Of a stretch of 64,000 nt of DNA, positions 54,456 through 62,890 are shown one piece after another. Every line of letters begins with the position of its first letter. Position 1 is the stretch's first letter. This DNA comes from Paracoccus liaowanqingii (GTDB lineage: Bacteria > Pseudomonadota > Alphaproteobacteria > Rhodobacterales > Rhodobacteraceae), in the NCBI RefSeq assembly GCF_004683865.2, contig NZ_CP040764.1, positions 62,001 through 126,000 on the forward strand, written 5' to 3'. Under the pieces are notes generated by a model. It made no database searches. It had not been told where the DNA came from and worked only from the letters and a program-made list of their open reading frames with translations. The translations under genes were made by a program, and so were the position numbers.

Positions 54456-55456
54456 GCGACGGAACGATGAACGGCGCCTCGGTCCATGTGATCATCCTCA
54501 ACTGGCGCAGCGCCCCCATGACGCTGCGCGCGGCCCAAGCGGCGATGACGGCGATGGCGGGGATCCCCGGCACCGTCACGCTGGTCGACAACGATTCGGG
54601 CGATGGCAGCTTCGAGGCGATGACCGAGCACGCGGCGGCGCAGGGCTGGACCGAGGGCGGCCGGCTGCGGGTGCTGCAATCGGGCCATAACGGCGGCTTC
54701 GGCGCGGGCAACAATGCCGCGCTGCGGGTGCCGCTGCCGCAGGCGGCGGATTTCACGCTGGTCGTGAATTCCGACGCCTTCCTCGCCGCCGACACGATCG
54801 GGGCGATGCGCGACTATCTGCAGGCCCATCCCCGCGTGGGCCTCTTGGGCTGCCGCGTGGTGGGCGAGCACCAGAACCACCATACCACCCATTTCCGCTT
54901 TCCGACCGCTGGCAGCGAGCTGGAGGACAGCGCCCGCACCGGCCCGGTGACCCGGCTGCTGCGCCGCCATGTCGTGACCCTGCCCATGCCGAAGACGGCC
55001 GGGCCGGTCGATTGGGTGGCGGGCGCGTCGCTGATGATCCGGGCCGAGGTGCTGGCGCAGATCGGCGGCTTTGACGAGGCGTTCTTCCTCTATTTCGAGG
55101 AGACCGACCTCTGCCTGCGCGCCGCGCAGGCGGGCTGGCCCACGCATTACCTGCCCGATGTCCAGGTCGTCCATATCGGCTCGGTCAGCACGGGCATGCG
55201 CGAATGGACGCTGCCGCCCGACTACTGGTTCGCCTCGCGCGAGCATTACTATCGCCGCAACCATGGCCGCGCCTATGCCGTCTTAGCGCTGGCGGCGCAT
55301 CTGACGGGGCTTGGCATCCGCCGCCTGCGCGGGTCGATGGGCCGCCCCGATCCCGACTTTCCGCGCGGTCAGGGCCGCGCGCTGATCCGACATGCGCTGG
55401 CCCCCTCGCGCCCCCGACAGATCTTCCGACCGGAGAATGACCGTGACCCAGCTTGA
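54452..55456 (+). CDS. Glycosyltransferase family 2
   Basis: 334 residues from ATG 54452, overlapping the PKS stop. GT-A fold: VHVIILNWRSAPMTLRAAQAA, LVDNDSGDGSFEAM, SGHNGGFGAGNNAAL, VVNSDAFL (the DxD-like metal site) and GFDEAFFLYFEETDLCLRAAQAGW. This is the rhamnosyltransferase-like WsaF/WbbL group. There are no membrane helices apart from a weak C-terminal hydrophobic stretch. It ends 20 bp inside the next NRPS gene. A sugar transferase locked between two megasynthase genes suggests that it glycosylates their product or shares its carrier. Confidence 0.9.
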   Translation: MSDGTMNGASVHVIILNWRSAPMTLRAAQAAMTAMAGIPGTVTLVDNDSGDGSFEAMTEHAAAQGWTEGGRLRVLQSGHNGGFGAGNNAALRVPLPQAADFTLVVNSDAFLAADTIGAMRDYLQAHPRVGLLGCRVVGEHQNHHTTHFRFPTAGSELEDSARTGPVTRLLRRHVVTLPMPKTAGPVDWVAGASLMIRAEVLAQIGGFDEAFFLYFEETDLCLRAAQAGWPTHYLPDVQVVHIGSVSTGMREWTLPPDYWFASREHYYRRNHGRAYAVLALAAHLTGLGIRRLRGSMGRPDPDFPRGQGRALIRHALAPSRPRQIFRPENDRDPA

Positions 55457-58400
55457 TATCGCGCTGATCGGCAACGCCTCGCTGACGCTGGAGGCGGCGC
55501 GCCTTTTGACCGCGCGCGGACACCGGGTGGTGTCCTTCACCGTCGAGGATCCGGCCCTGGCCGAGGCCGCGCGCGGCCTGGACCTGGCCGTGGGACCGGT
55601 GGCGCCCTGCGACTATCTGCTGTCGGTGGCGCATCTGACGGTGATTGCGCCCGAGGTGCTGGCGCAGGCCCGGCGCGGCGCGGTGAACTTCCACGACGGG
55701 CCGTTGCCCGAGCGCGCGGGCCTGAACGCGCCGATCTGGGCGCTGATCGAGGGAGCCTCTGCCCATGCCATCACCTGGCACCGCATCGGCGGCGGCGTGG
55801 ACGAGGGGCCGGTGCTGCTGCGCGTGCCCGTCGAGATCGCCCTGGGCGAGACCGCGCTGACCCTGAACGCCCGCTGCTGGGAGGCCGCCCTGCGCAGCCT
55901 GCCCGATCTGGCGGCGATGCTGGAACGCGGCGAGGATGCGGGCACGGCCCAGCCCCATGCCCCCACCCGCCGCCACATGCGCATCGACCGCCCCCAAGGC
56001 GCGGCGGTGCTGGATTTCGCGCAAGGCGCCGATGCGATCGCGCAGCTGGTCCGCGCGCTGGACCATGGCCCCTACTGGAACCCGATGCTGCGCCCGCGCG
56101 TGGCGCTGCTCCAGGGGCTGCTGCTGGTGGGTCAGGCCGATCCCGCGCCGCGACCCGACGCCCCCGCCGCGCCCGGCACGGTGCTGCGCGCCGGGGCCGA
56201 CGAGCTGCTGGTGGCCTGCGGCGACGGCCGCGCCATCGCGCTGTCCGGGCTGACCGGCATGGATGGCCAGCCCCGCCCGCACGGGCTGTCCGTGGGCGAC
56301 CGCCTGCCGGTGGGCACCGCCACCCCCGATCTGGACGCCGCCATCCGCCGCGCCGCCCGCGACGAGCCCTTCTGGCGCGCGCGCATGGCCCGGCTGGCGC
56401 CCTTGGTCCTACCCGAACTGACCGCCTCGGATGCCGCGCCCGACTGGCAGGCGGCGCGTCTGGTCCTGCCGCAGCCGCAGGAGGCAGGCCGCGTGCTGGC
56501 CGCCCTGGTAGGCGCGCTGATGCGGATGACCGGCTCGACCGCCTTCGACATCGGCCTGGCCCCGTCGCTGCCCGAGGGGGTGCGCGATCACATGCACGGC
56601 TTCCGCCCGCTGGCCGTCGATGCCGACGACCAGACCCTGGCGGCGCTGGCCGAGACGCTGACCCGCGATCTGGCGGCCCTGTCCGCGCGCGGCCCGATCC
56701 TGGCCGACCTGATCGCCCGGGCGCCCGAGCTGGGCCGCCCCGGCACGCCCGGGCTGGTCGTCGCCCGCGACCCCGCCGACGTGCCCCAAGGCGCCGCGAT
56801 CTGCGTCGACCTGCCCGACGGACCGCAGGCGCAAATCGCCCTCTGGTGGGACCGCGCCCGTCTGCCGCAGGGCGCCTGGCAGGCCATCCTGGACCTGGCC
56901 GAGACGCTGGCCGCCGCCGATCCCGCCCTGCCGCTGGCCAAGGCGCCGACCCTGCGCGACGGCCGCGCCGCCACCGTGGCCGTGAACGACGCGACCGCGG
57001 GCGATGCCCCCGCCACGATTGCGGCCGCCTTTGCCGCCCAGGTCGCGGCCAGTCCCGACGCCACCGCGCTGGTCTTTCGCGGCGAGACGCTGAGCTATGC
57101 CGATCTGGACCGTCGCGCCACGGCGCTGGCCCGCCAGCTGGCGGCGATGGGGGTCGGACCCGACCGCCCCGTGGGCCTGTTCGCCCCGCGCGGCATCGGT
57201 CTGGTGGTGGGCGCGCTGGCCATCCTGAAGGCCGGGGGCGCCTATGTGCCGCTGGACCCGGAATACCCGGCCGAGCGGCTGGAACATTACATCGCCGACA
57301 GCGGCGCGCAGGTGGTGCTGGCCGATCCCCGCATCGCCGGCGACCTGCCGCCGCACCAGGCGCAGGTGCTGATGCTGGACGCCGTGGGCCAGGGGTCCGA
57401 CCCGACGCCCGCCGGCGCCGCCGATCTGGCCTATCTGATCTATACCTCGGGCTCGACCGGCACGCCCAAGGGGGTGATGGTCGAGCATCGCAACGCGATC
57501 AACTTCTTCGCGGGCATGGACACGGCGCTGCAATCGCCCCAACCCGGGACCTGGCTGGCCGTCACCAGCCTGTCCTTCGACATTTCCGTGCTGGAGATCT
57601 TCTGGACCCTCACGCGCGGCTGGAAGGTCGTCATCGCGGGCGACCTGCTGGGCGGGGCCGAGGCGCCGGACGGCGCGCGGGCGGGGACCGAGATGTCGCT
57701 CTTCTACTGGGGCAACGATGACGGCGCGGGCCCGCGCAAATACGAATTGCTGCTGGAGGGTGCGAAGTTCGCCGACCGCCACGGCTTTGCCGCCGTCTGG
57801 ACGCCCGAGCGGCATTTCCACGCCTTCGGCGGCCCCTATCCCAACCCCGCCGTCACTGGGGCGGCGGTCGCGGCGGTCACCAAGACCATCGCCGTGCGCG
57901 CCGGATCCTGCGTGGCGCCGCTGCACCATCCCGCGCGCATCGCCGAGGAATGGGCGGTGATCGACAACCTGACCAACGGGCGGGCGGGGCTGGCCATCGC
58001 CTCGGGCTGGCAGCCGGACGATTTCGTGCTGCGCCCCGAGAACACGCCGCCCGCCAACAAGGCCGCGATGCTGACCGTGATCGACCAGCTGCGCCGGTTG
58101 TGGCGGGGCGAGGCGGTGGAATTCCCCCGCGCCGACGGCACCCCCTTTGCGGTCGTCAGCCAGCCGCGCCCGGTGTCCAAGGAACTGCCGATCTGGGTCA
58201 CCACGGCGGGCAATCCCGCGACCTGGCAGGAAGCCGGACGGATCGGTGCGAACGTGCTGACCCACCTGCTGGGCCAGAGCATGGCCGACATCGCCGCGCG
58301 CATCCCCGAATACCACGCGGCCCTGCGCGAGGCGGGGCACGATCCGGCCGATTTCTCGGTCACGCTGATGCTGCACAGCTATCTGGCCGACACGCGCGAA

Positions 58401-60065
58401 CAGTCGATGGAGGTCGCACGCGAGCCGATGAAGGATTACCTGCGGGCCGCCGCCGCCCTGGTCAAGCAATATGCCTGGGCTTTCCCGGCCTTCAAGCGCC
58501 CGGCGGGCGTCAGCGATCCCATGGCGATCGACCTGTCCACGCTGGACGAGGGCGAGATGGAGGGGATCCTCGACTTCGCCTTCCAGCGCTATTTCAACGA
58601 CAGCGGGCTGTTCGGGACCGTCGACGAGGCGGCGGCGCGCGTGGCCGAGCTGAAGGCCATCGGCGTGACCGAGATCGCCTGCCTGATCGACTATGGCATC
58701 GCGCCCGCGCAGGTGCTGACGGGGTTGGAATATCTGGCCCGGCTGCATGACCGCGTGAACCCCGCGTCCGAGGGCGATTACGGCATCGCCGCCCAGATCG
58801 CGCGCCACAAGGTCACCCATCTGCAGGCCACGCCGTCGATGGCGCGGCTGCTGCTGGAGGATGCGGCCTCGCGCGCGGCGCTGTCGCAGCTGCAGCTGAT
58901 CTGCCTGGGGGGCGAGGCGCTGAGCCCCGGCCTGCTGGCCGACCTGCGCGCCGCCAGCCCGGCGCGGATCATGAACATGTACGGGCCCACGGAAACCACC
59001 ATCTGGTCGGCCACCGCCGATCTGGGCCATGCGGGCGATCAGGTCTGGCTGGGCGATCCCATCGCCGCCACCAGCCTGCACCTGCGCGACCCGTCGGGAG
59101 ATCCGGTGGGCGACGGCGTCGCCGGAGAGCTGTGGATCGGCGGGGCGGGCGTCACGCGCGGCTACTTCGCCCGCGAGGCGCAGACGGCTGCCGCCTTCCC
59201 CGAAACGCCCGAGGGGCGGCTCTATCGCACGGGCGATCTGTGCCGCCGCGACAGCGCGGGGCGGCTGCGGTTCCTCGGTCGGGTCGACCAGCAGGTCAAG
59301 CTGCGCGGCTACCGGATCGAGCTGGGCGAGATCGAGGCGCGGCTGGCCCGCCTGCCCGGCATCGCCGAGGTCGCCGTGGTGGCGCAGGCACAAGTGTCGG
59401 GCGAGCGCCAACTGATCGGTTTCGTCACCGGGGCGGCGGATCTGGATCCGGCCGGGCTGCGCGCGGCCCTGTCGCGCGATCTGCCCGATTTCATGGTGCC
59501 GCTGCGCATCCATGTGCTGCCCGCCATGCCGCTGACGCCCAATGCCAAGATCGAACGCAAGGCGCTGGCCAGCGCCGCCCCGGCCCCCGCACCCCGCCCG
59601 GTGCCCGCGACCGTGGTGGCGCCTGCGCCCGCAGCAGCGACCAACGGCGCGGTCCCGGCCCCCGTGGCCCCGGCCCCGGCGGGCAGCGTGGATGCGGCGG
59701 ATCTGCAGGACCGGATCGGCCAGCTGATGGCGCGGATCTTGGGCCTGCCCGCCGTGCAGCCCGGCGACAACTTCTTCGATCTGGGCGGCCATTCGCTGCT
59801 GGCGGTGCAGCTGCACCGTGCGATCCGGGACGAGCTGGGGGTGGCGCGCAGCTCGATCACCGACATCTTCCGCTTTCCGGTGATGGGGAACCTGGCCGCG
59901 CATCTGGCGGGGACCCGACAGGCCGCGGCGCCTGCCGCCCCTGCCGCCGCCCCGACCCCGGTGGCCGCTCCTGCGGACGCTCCGGCTCCGGCGGCAGCCA
60001 CCGACCTGATGGCGGCCAGGCGCGCCCTGCGCGCACGGATGAGGCCACAGGGCACCGGCCAGTGA
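55437..60065 (+). CDS. Formyltransferase - adenylation domain split by luciferase-like monooxygenase - carrier protein (MupA/Atu3671 type)
   Basis: 1542 residues from ATG 55437. A formyltransferase-like domain (about 1-300) has NFHDGPLPERAGLNAPIWAL near 84 and GGGVDEGPVL near 122. A remnant of a condensation domain (about 310-500) lacks HHxxxDG. The adenylation domain starts at about 520, with YTSGSTGTPKG near 669 and SFDISVLEIF near 714. It is then interrupted by an FMN-dependent luciferase-like monooxygenase (about 752-1107: VWTPERHFHAFGGPYPNPAV, PLHHPARIAEEWAVIDNLTNGR, ASGWQPDDF). It resumes with MYGPTETT near 1181 through NAKIERKAL. Carrier Ser 1453 is in LGGHS. Ala/Pro linkers flank the carrier, and a basic tail (LMAARRALRARMR) may be a docking helix. 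There is no thioesterase. The hand-read specificity line resembles glycine. Confidence 0.9.
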   Translation: MTVTQLDIALIGNASLTLEAARLLTARGHRVVSFTVEDPALAEAARGLDLAVGPVAPCDYLLSVAHLTVIAPEVLAQARRGAVNFHDGPLPERAGLNAPIWALIEGASAHAITWHRIGGGVDEGPVLLRVPVEIALGETALTLNARCWEAALRSLPDLAAMLERGEDAGTAQPHAPTRRHMRIDRPQGAAVLDFAQGADAIAQLVRALDHGPYWNPMLRPRVALLQGLLLVGQADPAPRPDAPAAPGTVLRAGADELLVACGDGRAIALSGLTGMDGQPRPHGLSVGDRLPVGTATPDLDAAIRRAARDEPFWRARMARLAPLVLPELTASDAAPDWQAARLVLPQPQEAGRVLAALVGALMRMTGSTAFDIGLAPSLPEGVRDHMHGFRPLAVDADDQTLAALAETLTRDLAALSARGPILADLIARAPELGRPGTPGLVVARDPADVPQGAAICVDLPDGPQAQIALWWDRARLPQGAWQAILDLAETLAAADPALPLAKAPTLRDGRAATVAVNDATAGDAPATIAAAFAAQVAASPDATALVFRGETLSYADLDRRATALARQLAAMGVGPDRPVGLFAPRGIGLVVGALAILKAGGAYVPLDPEYPAERLEHYIADSGAQVVLADPRIAGDLPPHQAQVLMLDAVGQGSDPTPAGAADLAYLIYTSGSTGTPKGVMVEHRNAINFFAGMDTALQSPQPGTWLAVTSLSFDISVLEIFWTLTRGWKVVIAGDLLGGAEAPDGARAGTEMSLFYWGNDDGAGPRKYELLLEGAKFADRHGFAAVWTPERHFHAFGGPYPNPAVTGAAVAAVTKTIAVRAGSCVAPLHHPARIAEEWAVIDNLTNGRAGLAIASGWQPDDFVLRPENTPPANKAAMLTVIDQLRRLWRGEAVEFPRADGTPFAVVSQPRPVSKELPIWVTTAGNPATWQEAGRIGANVLTHLLGQSMADIAARIPEYHAALREAGHDPADFSVTLMLHSYLADTREQSMEVAREPMKDYLRAAAALVKQYAWAFPAFKRPAGVSDPMAIDLSTLDEGEMEGILDFAFQRYFNDSGLFGTVDEAAARVAELKAIGVTEIACLIDYGIAPAQVLTGLEYLARLHDRVNPASEGDYGIAAQIARHKVTHLQATPSMARLLLEDAASRAALSQLQLICLGGEALSPGLLADLRAASPARIMNMYGPTETTIWSATADLGHAGDQVWLGDPIAATSLHLRDPSGDPVGDGVAGELWIGGAGVTRGYFAREAQTAAAFPETPEGRLYRTGDLCRRDSAGRLRFLGRVDQQVKLRGYRIELGEIEARLARLPGIAEVAVVAQAQVSGERQLIGFVTGAADLDPAGLRAALSRDLPDFMVPLRIHVLPAMPLTPNAKIERKALASAAPAPAPRPVPATVVAPAPAAATNGAVPAPVAPAPAGSVDAADLQDRIGQLMARILGLPAVQPGDNFFDLGGHSLLAVQLHRAIRDELGVARSSITDIFRFPVMGNLAAHLAGTRQAAAPAAPAAAPTPVAAPADAPAPAAATDLMAARRALRARMRPQGTGQ

Positions 60066-60763
60066 CACCCGCGGCGCTGCACGCCCTGCTGCCCCAGGGC
60101 GTGGGCGCGGCGCTGCGCCGGGTGGAGGCGCCCGCCCCGCCGCTCTGGGCGGGCGAAACCAAGGCGGTGGCCCGCGCCATTCCCGCCCGGCAGCAGGAAT
60201 TCGCTGCCGGGCGGGCTGCCGCCCGCGATGCCCTGCAGCAGGCGGGGCTGGCGCCCTGCAGCCTGCCCATCGGCCCCGATCGCGCCCCGATCTGGCCCGA
60301 GGGTGCGGTGGGGTCGATCAGCCATGCCGGGGGTTGGGCGGCGGCGGTCGCCGCGCGCAGCGATGTCTGGGCCGGAATAGGACTGGATCTGGAGATCGTC
60401 GCCCCGATGCCGGGGGACATGGCCGCGCTGGTCCGCGCGCAGGGGGACGACGATGGCGGGCTTCTGCCCCCGGCCCTGACGGCCACGTTGGTCTTCAGTC
60501 TCAAGGAGGCCGCGTTCAAGGCGCAGTTCCCCCTGACAGGCCTGTGGCTGGAGCCGCGCGACGTTCCCCTGACCCTGACGCCGGACCGGTTTCACCTGCA
60601 GGTCGGAGGGGTCGCGCTGTCGGGCCGGTGGGCCCGGGCGGGCGCGATGTTCGTCTCAGTCCTGCTGGTGGGCGCGGAACAGGGCCGCCAGCTTGGCCGC
60701 CTCGGCGTGGATGTCATGGCGCGACAGGGCGCGGGCGCGGGCGGCGAGGCCCATCTGGCGTAG
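60062..60763 (+). CDS. 4'-phosphopantetheinyl transferase (EntD/Sfp superfamily)
   Basis: 233 residues from GTG 60062, overlapping the preceding stop (GTGA). Visible motifs are RAAARDALQQAG, PIWPEGAVGSISHAGGW, IGLDLE (magnesium-binding Asp/Glu) and VFSLKEAAFKA (the KEA..K block). It would attach phosphopantetheine to Ser 1024 of the NRPS, Ser 1776 of the PKS and Ser 1453 of the split-A protein. The last 108 bp overlap the convergent GT4 gene, which is more than usual; the C-terminal about 30 residues (GAEQGRQLGRLGVDVMARQ...) look like shadow sequence, so a lost earlier stop is possible. Confidence 0.88.
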   Translation: MTPAALHALLPQGVGAALRRVEAPAPPLWAGETKAVARAIPARQQEFAAGRAAARDALQQAGLAPCSLPIGPDRAPIWPEGAVGSISHAGGWAAAVAARSDVWAGIGLDLEIVAPMPGDMAALVRAQGDDDGGLLPPALTATLVFSLKEAAFKAQFPLTGLWLEPRDVPLTLTPDRFHLQVGGVALSGRWARAGAMFVSVLLVGAEQGRQLGRLGVDVMARQGAGAGGEAHLA

Positions 60764-61915
60764 CTGGTCGGGGTCGGTCGTCGCCGCCCGATCCAGCGCG
60801 CGGGCCAGCGCCTCGGCATCGCCTGCGGGGACCAGCCAGCCGGTCCGGCCGTCGACCATCAGCTCGGGGATGCCGGCGATGATCGTGGCGATGGCGGGGC
60901 GGGCGGCGGCCATCGCCTCCATCAATGCAACCGGCAGGCCTTCGGCAAAGCTGGGCAGCACCATCGCATGCGCCTGCGCCAGCGCGGCGCGCACCCCGGC
61001 CTCGTCCGCCCATCCGGGCAGGGCCACGCGGTCGGTCAGGCCCGCTTGCGCGATGGCCGCGCGCAGGGCCGGGGCCAGCGGGCCGTCGCCCACCAGCGTC
61101 AGGTGCACGGGGGCGGTGGTCCGCGCCATCGCCTCGATCAGCAGCATCTGGCCCTTCTGCTCGGCAAAGCGGCCGACGCAGACCAGCCGCAGGGGATGGT
61201 CGGCCGAGGGGCCGGGCGGCAGGGGCAGGGGGTCAGGGAAGGCGGCGGGGTCGATGCCGCAATGCACGACCTTCAGCCGGTCCCACCGGTCGAACGGCGC
61301 CCACCGGGACAGCTGGCTGCGCCCGAAGGCGCTGACGGCCACGGCAAAGCGCGCCTCGCGCAGCTTGTCCCCCAGGGACAGGGCGTGGGGCGCGTCGAAC
61401 TCCTCGGGGCCGTGGGTGGTGAAGCTGTAGCCGGGACCCTCCAGCAGGCGCACATAGCGCACGACGTCGGTCGAGTTCGTGCCGAAATGCGCGTGCAGGT
61501 GGGTCAGCTTCTCGTCGCGGCAATGGCGGGCCAGGATGGCGGCCTCGGCCAGATAGATCAACTGCCGCAGCCGCCCGCGCCCCGGGCCGCCCCGCGCCCC
61601 CGCCCGCAGCGCGGCGCGCAGGGCCGAGGGGTGGCGCAGCACCGCGCCCGCCAGCGCCAGCGCCAGCCGCAGGGCGCCGCTGTCCAGCACATAGCGGGTC
61701 TTGTCCTGTTCGGCGCGATCCTCGGCCGAGGTGACGGGATCGGCGTCGCGGCGCATGGCGAAGCGCGCGACGGGGATGCCCTGCGCCTCCAGCGCCAGGA
61801 TCTCGCGCCGGATGAAGGTCTGCGAGGGACGGGGATAGGTGTTCACGACATAGCCGACGCGCAGGGCCGTGTCGGCCTGCGCGTCGGGCAGTGTCGCGGA
61901 AAGCTGTTGCCGCAT
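60656..61915 (-). CDS. Glycosyltransferase family 4 (WcaL/AmsK-like)
   Basis: 419 residues. GYVVNTYPRPSQTFIRREILALEAQG at the N-terminus, LTHLHAHFGTNSTDVVRYV and FTTHGPEEFD are shared with colanic-acid-type transferases. The donor lobe has LVCVGRFAEQKGQMLLIEAMA, LVGDGPLAPALR and PSFAEGLPVALMEAMAAARPAIAT. It is 32 bp after the second exoY gene on the same strand, probably in one unit with it. Confidence 0.9.
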   Translation of the reverse strand: MRQQLSATLPDAQADTALRVGYVVNTYPRPSQTFIRREILALEAQGIPVARFAMRRDADPVTSAEDRAEQDKTRYVLDSGALRLALALAGAVLRHPSALRAALRAGARGGPGRGRLRQLIYLAEAAILARHCRDEKLTHLHAHFGTNSTDVVRYVRLLEGPGYSFTTHGPEEFDAPHALSLGDKLREARFAVAVSAFGRSQLSRWAPFDRWDRLKVVHCGIDPAAFPDPLPLPPGPSADHPLRLVCVGRFAEQKGQMLLIEAMARTTAPVHLTLVGDGPLAPALRAAIAQAGLTDRVALPGWADEAGVRAALAQAHAMVLPSFAEGLPVALMEAMAAARPAIATIIAGIPELMVDGRTGWLVPAGDAEALARALDRAATTDPDQLRQMGLAARARALSRHDIHAEAAKLAALFRAHQQD

Positions 61916-61947
61916 CGCGAGCCTCGCCTGGTGGACCAGTCTGCCCC

Positions 61948-62628
61948 TTAGCAGCCGGTGCAGCGGGCGACGACCGCAAAGGTGCGGAAGATCGTGGAAA
62001 GATCCAGGCGCAGGCTCAGCTCGCGGTAGTAGCGCTCGTCATAGATGGCGCGGGCGGCGAAGGTCGATCCGCTGCGGGCCGAGATCTGCCACAGCCCGGT
62101 CAGGCCCGGACGGTGCGCGGCATAGTAGGTGCCGGGATACAGCACGCGCTGTTCCAGCATCATCGGGCGGGGACCCACCAGGCTCATCGAGCCCAGCAGC
62201 ACGTTGATCAGCTGCGGCAGCTCGTCCAGCGAGGTCTTGCGCAGGAAGTGGCCCACGCGGGTGATGCGGGGATCGTGGCGCAGCTTCTGGTTCATGTCCC
62301 ATTCAGCCCGGGCGGCGGGATCGGCGGCCAGATGCGCCGCCAGAATGGCGTCGCCATCGGGACGCATCGTGCGGAACTTGAACAGGCGGAACCGCTGCCA
62401 GCCGCGACCAAGGCGCATCTGGCTATAGATCGGCGACCCGCCGTCCAAGGCGACGACCGCCGCGACCACGATCATGATGGGAAGAAGGAAGGGCAGAGCC
62501 AGCAGGATCAGCATCGTGTCCAGCAGCCGCTTGCCCCCGCTCATGTACAGGCTCTGCGGCTCGGATGCGGGCAAGTCGCACGCGTACTTGGCGCGGCCGA
62601 CATTCAGCCCGTTATTATCGAACAGCAT
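61948..62628 (-). CDS. exoY: ExoY-type undecaprenyl-phosphate sugar phosphotransferase, copy 2
   Basis: 226 residues, clear paralogue of 32114-32791. It shares KRLLDTx[22 protein letters not shown], [19 protein letters not shown] and the C-terminal TGC. The N-terminal 28 residues differ. Both genes have GGAGTT before the start. Two priming transferases in one cluster suggest two repeat units, or one exopolysaccharide primer and one primer for the NRPS/PKS-linked glycolipid. Confidence 0.92.
   Translation of the reverse strand: MLFDNNGLNVGRAKYACDLPASEPQSLYMSGGKRLLDTMLILLALPFLLPIMIVVAAVVALDGGSPIYSQMRLGRGWQRFRLFKFRTMRPDGDAILAAHLAADPAARAEWDMNQKLRHDPRITRVGHFLRKTSLDELPQLINVLLGSMSLVGPRPMMLEQRVLYPGTYYAAHRPGLTGLWQISARSGSTFAARAIYDERYYRELSLRLDLSTIFRTFAVVARCTGC
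62209..62290. repeat. 82-bp near-identical direct repeat, copy B (within exoY copy 2)
   Basis: Partner of 32375-32456; the three differences are two in the GATGCGG/GAAGTGG part and one in GATCGTCG/GATCGTGG. Confidence 0.85.
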
Positions 62629-62756
62629 TATTAACTCCGACCACTAAATACGGATACATTGAGTAGATTTGTAAGGAAATTTTGCCGGTACCCACTCAAA
62701 TCACCAGCATTTTGTCTGTGCATCCGATCTATTGGCCGATCAGAGCCGAGACAACC

Positions 62757-62767
62757 TGTCTAAAAAG
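62757..62767. promoter_or_regulatory. TGTCTAAAAAG motif shared by both exoY upstream regions
   Basis: An exact 11-base match to 32909-32919. It lies 129 bp before the exoY copy 2 start, against 118 bp for copy 1, in the same orientation. It is in an AT-richer 262-bp gap that otherwise holds only the dyad listed next. Candidate binding site for a common exopolysaccharide regulator. Confidence 0.4.
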
Positions 62768-62822
62768 GGGTGTGCAATGTCGCAGGGTCAGGTCAAAACA
62801 GATGGAACCCGCCTGAAATGCA

Positions 62823-62841
62823 ATTCAAAATTGTTTTGAAT
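62823..62841. promoter_or_regulatory. AT-rich inverted repeat upstream of exoY copy 2
   Basis: ATTCAAAA-TTG-TTTTGAAT, perfect 8-bp arms. It lies between the end of the GT2 gene (62891) and the exoY start. It could be an operator or, as RNA, a weak hairpin after the GT2 gene. Confidence 0.45.
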
Positions 62842-62890
62842 GCCGGGAATGGGCTCATACTCAACCTGGAGGAGGGCGCAGGCCAATTGT

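Noticed and set aside
56409..60068. 1219-codon minus-strand frame opposite the split-A NRPS
   Set aside because: Same reason; no recognisable motif, and the plus strand has formyltransferase, A, monooxygenase and carrier motifs in order.
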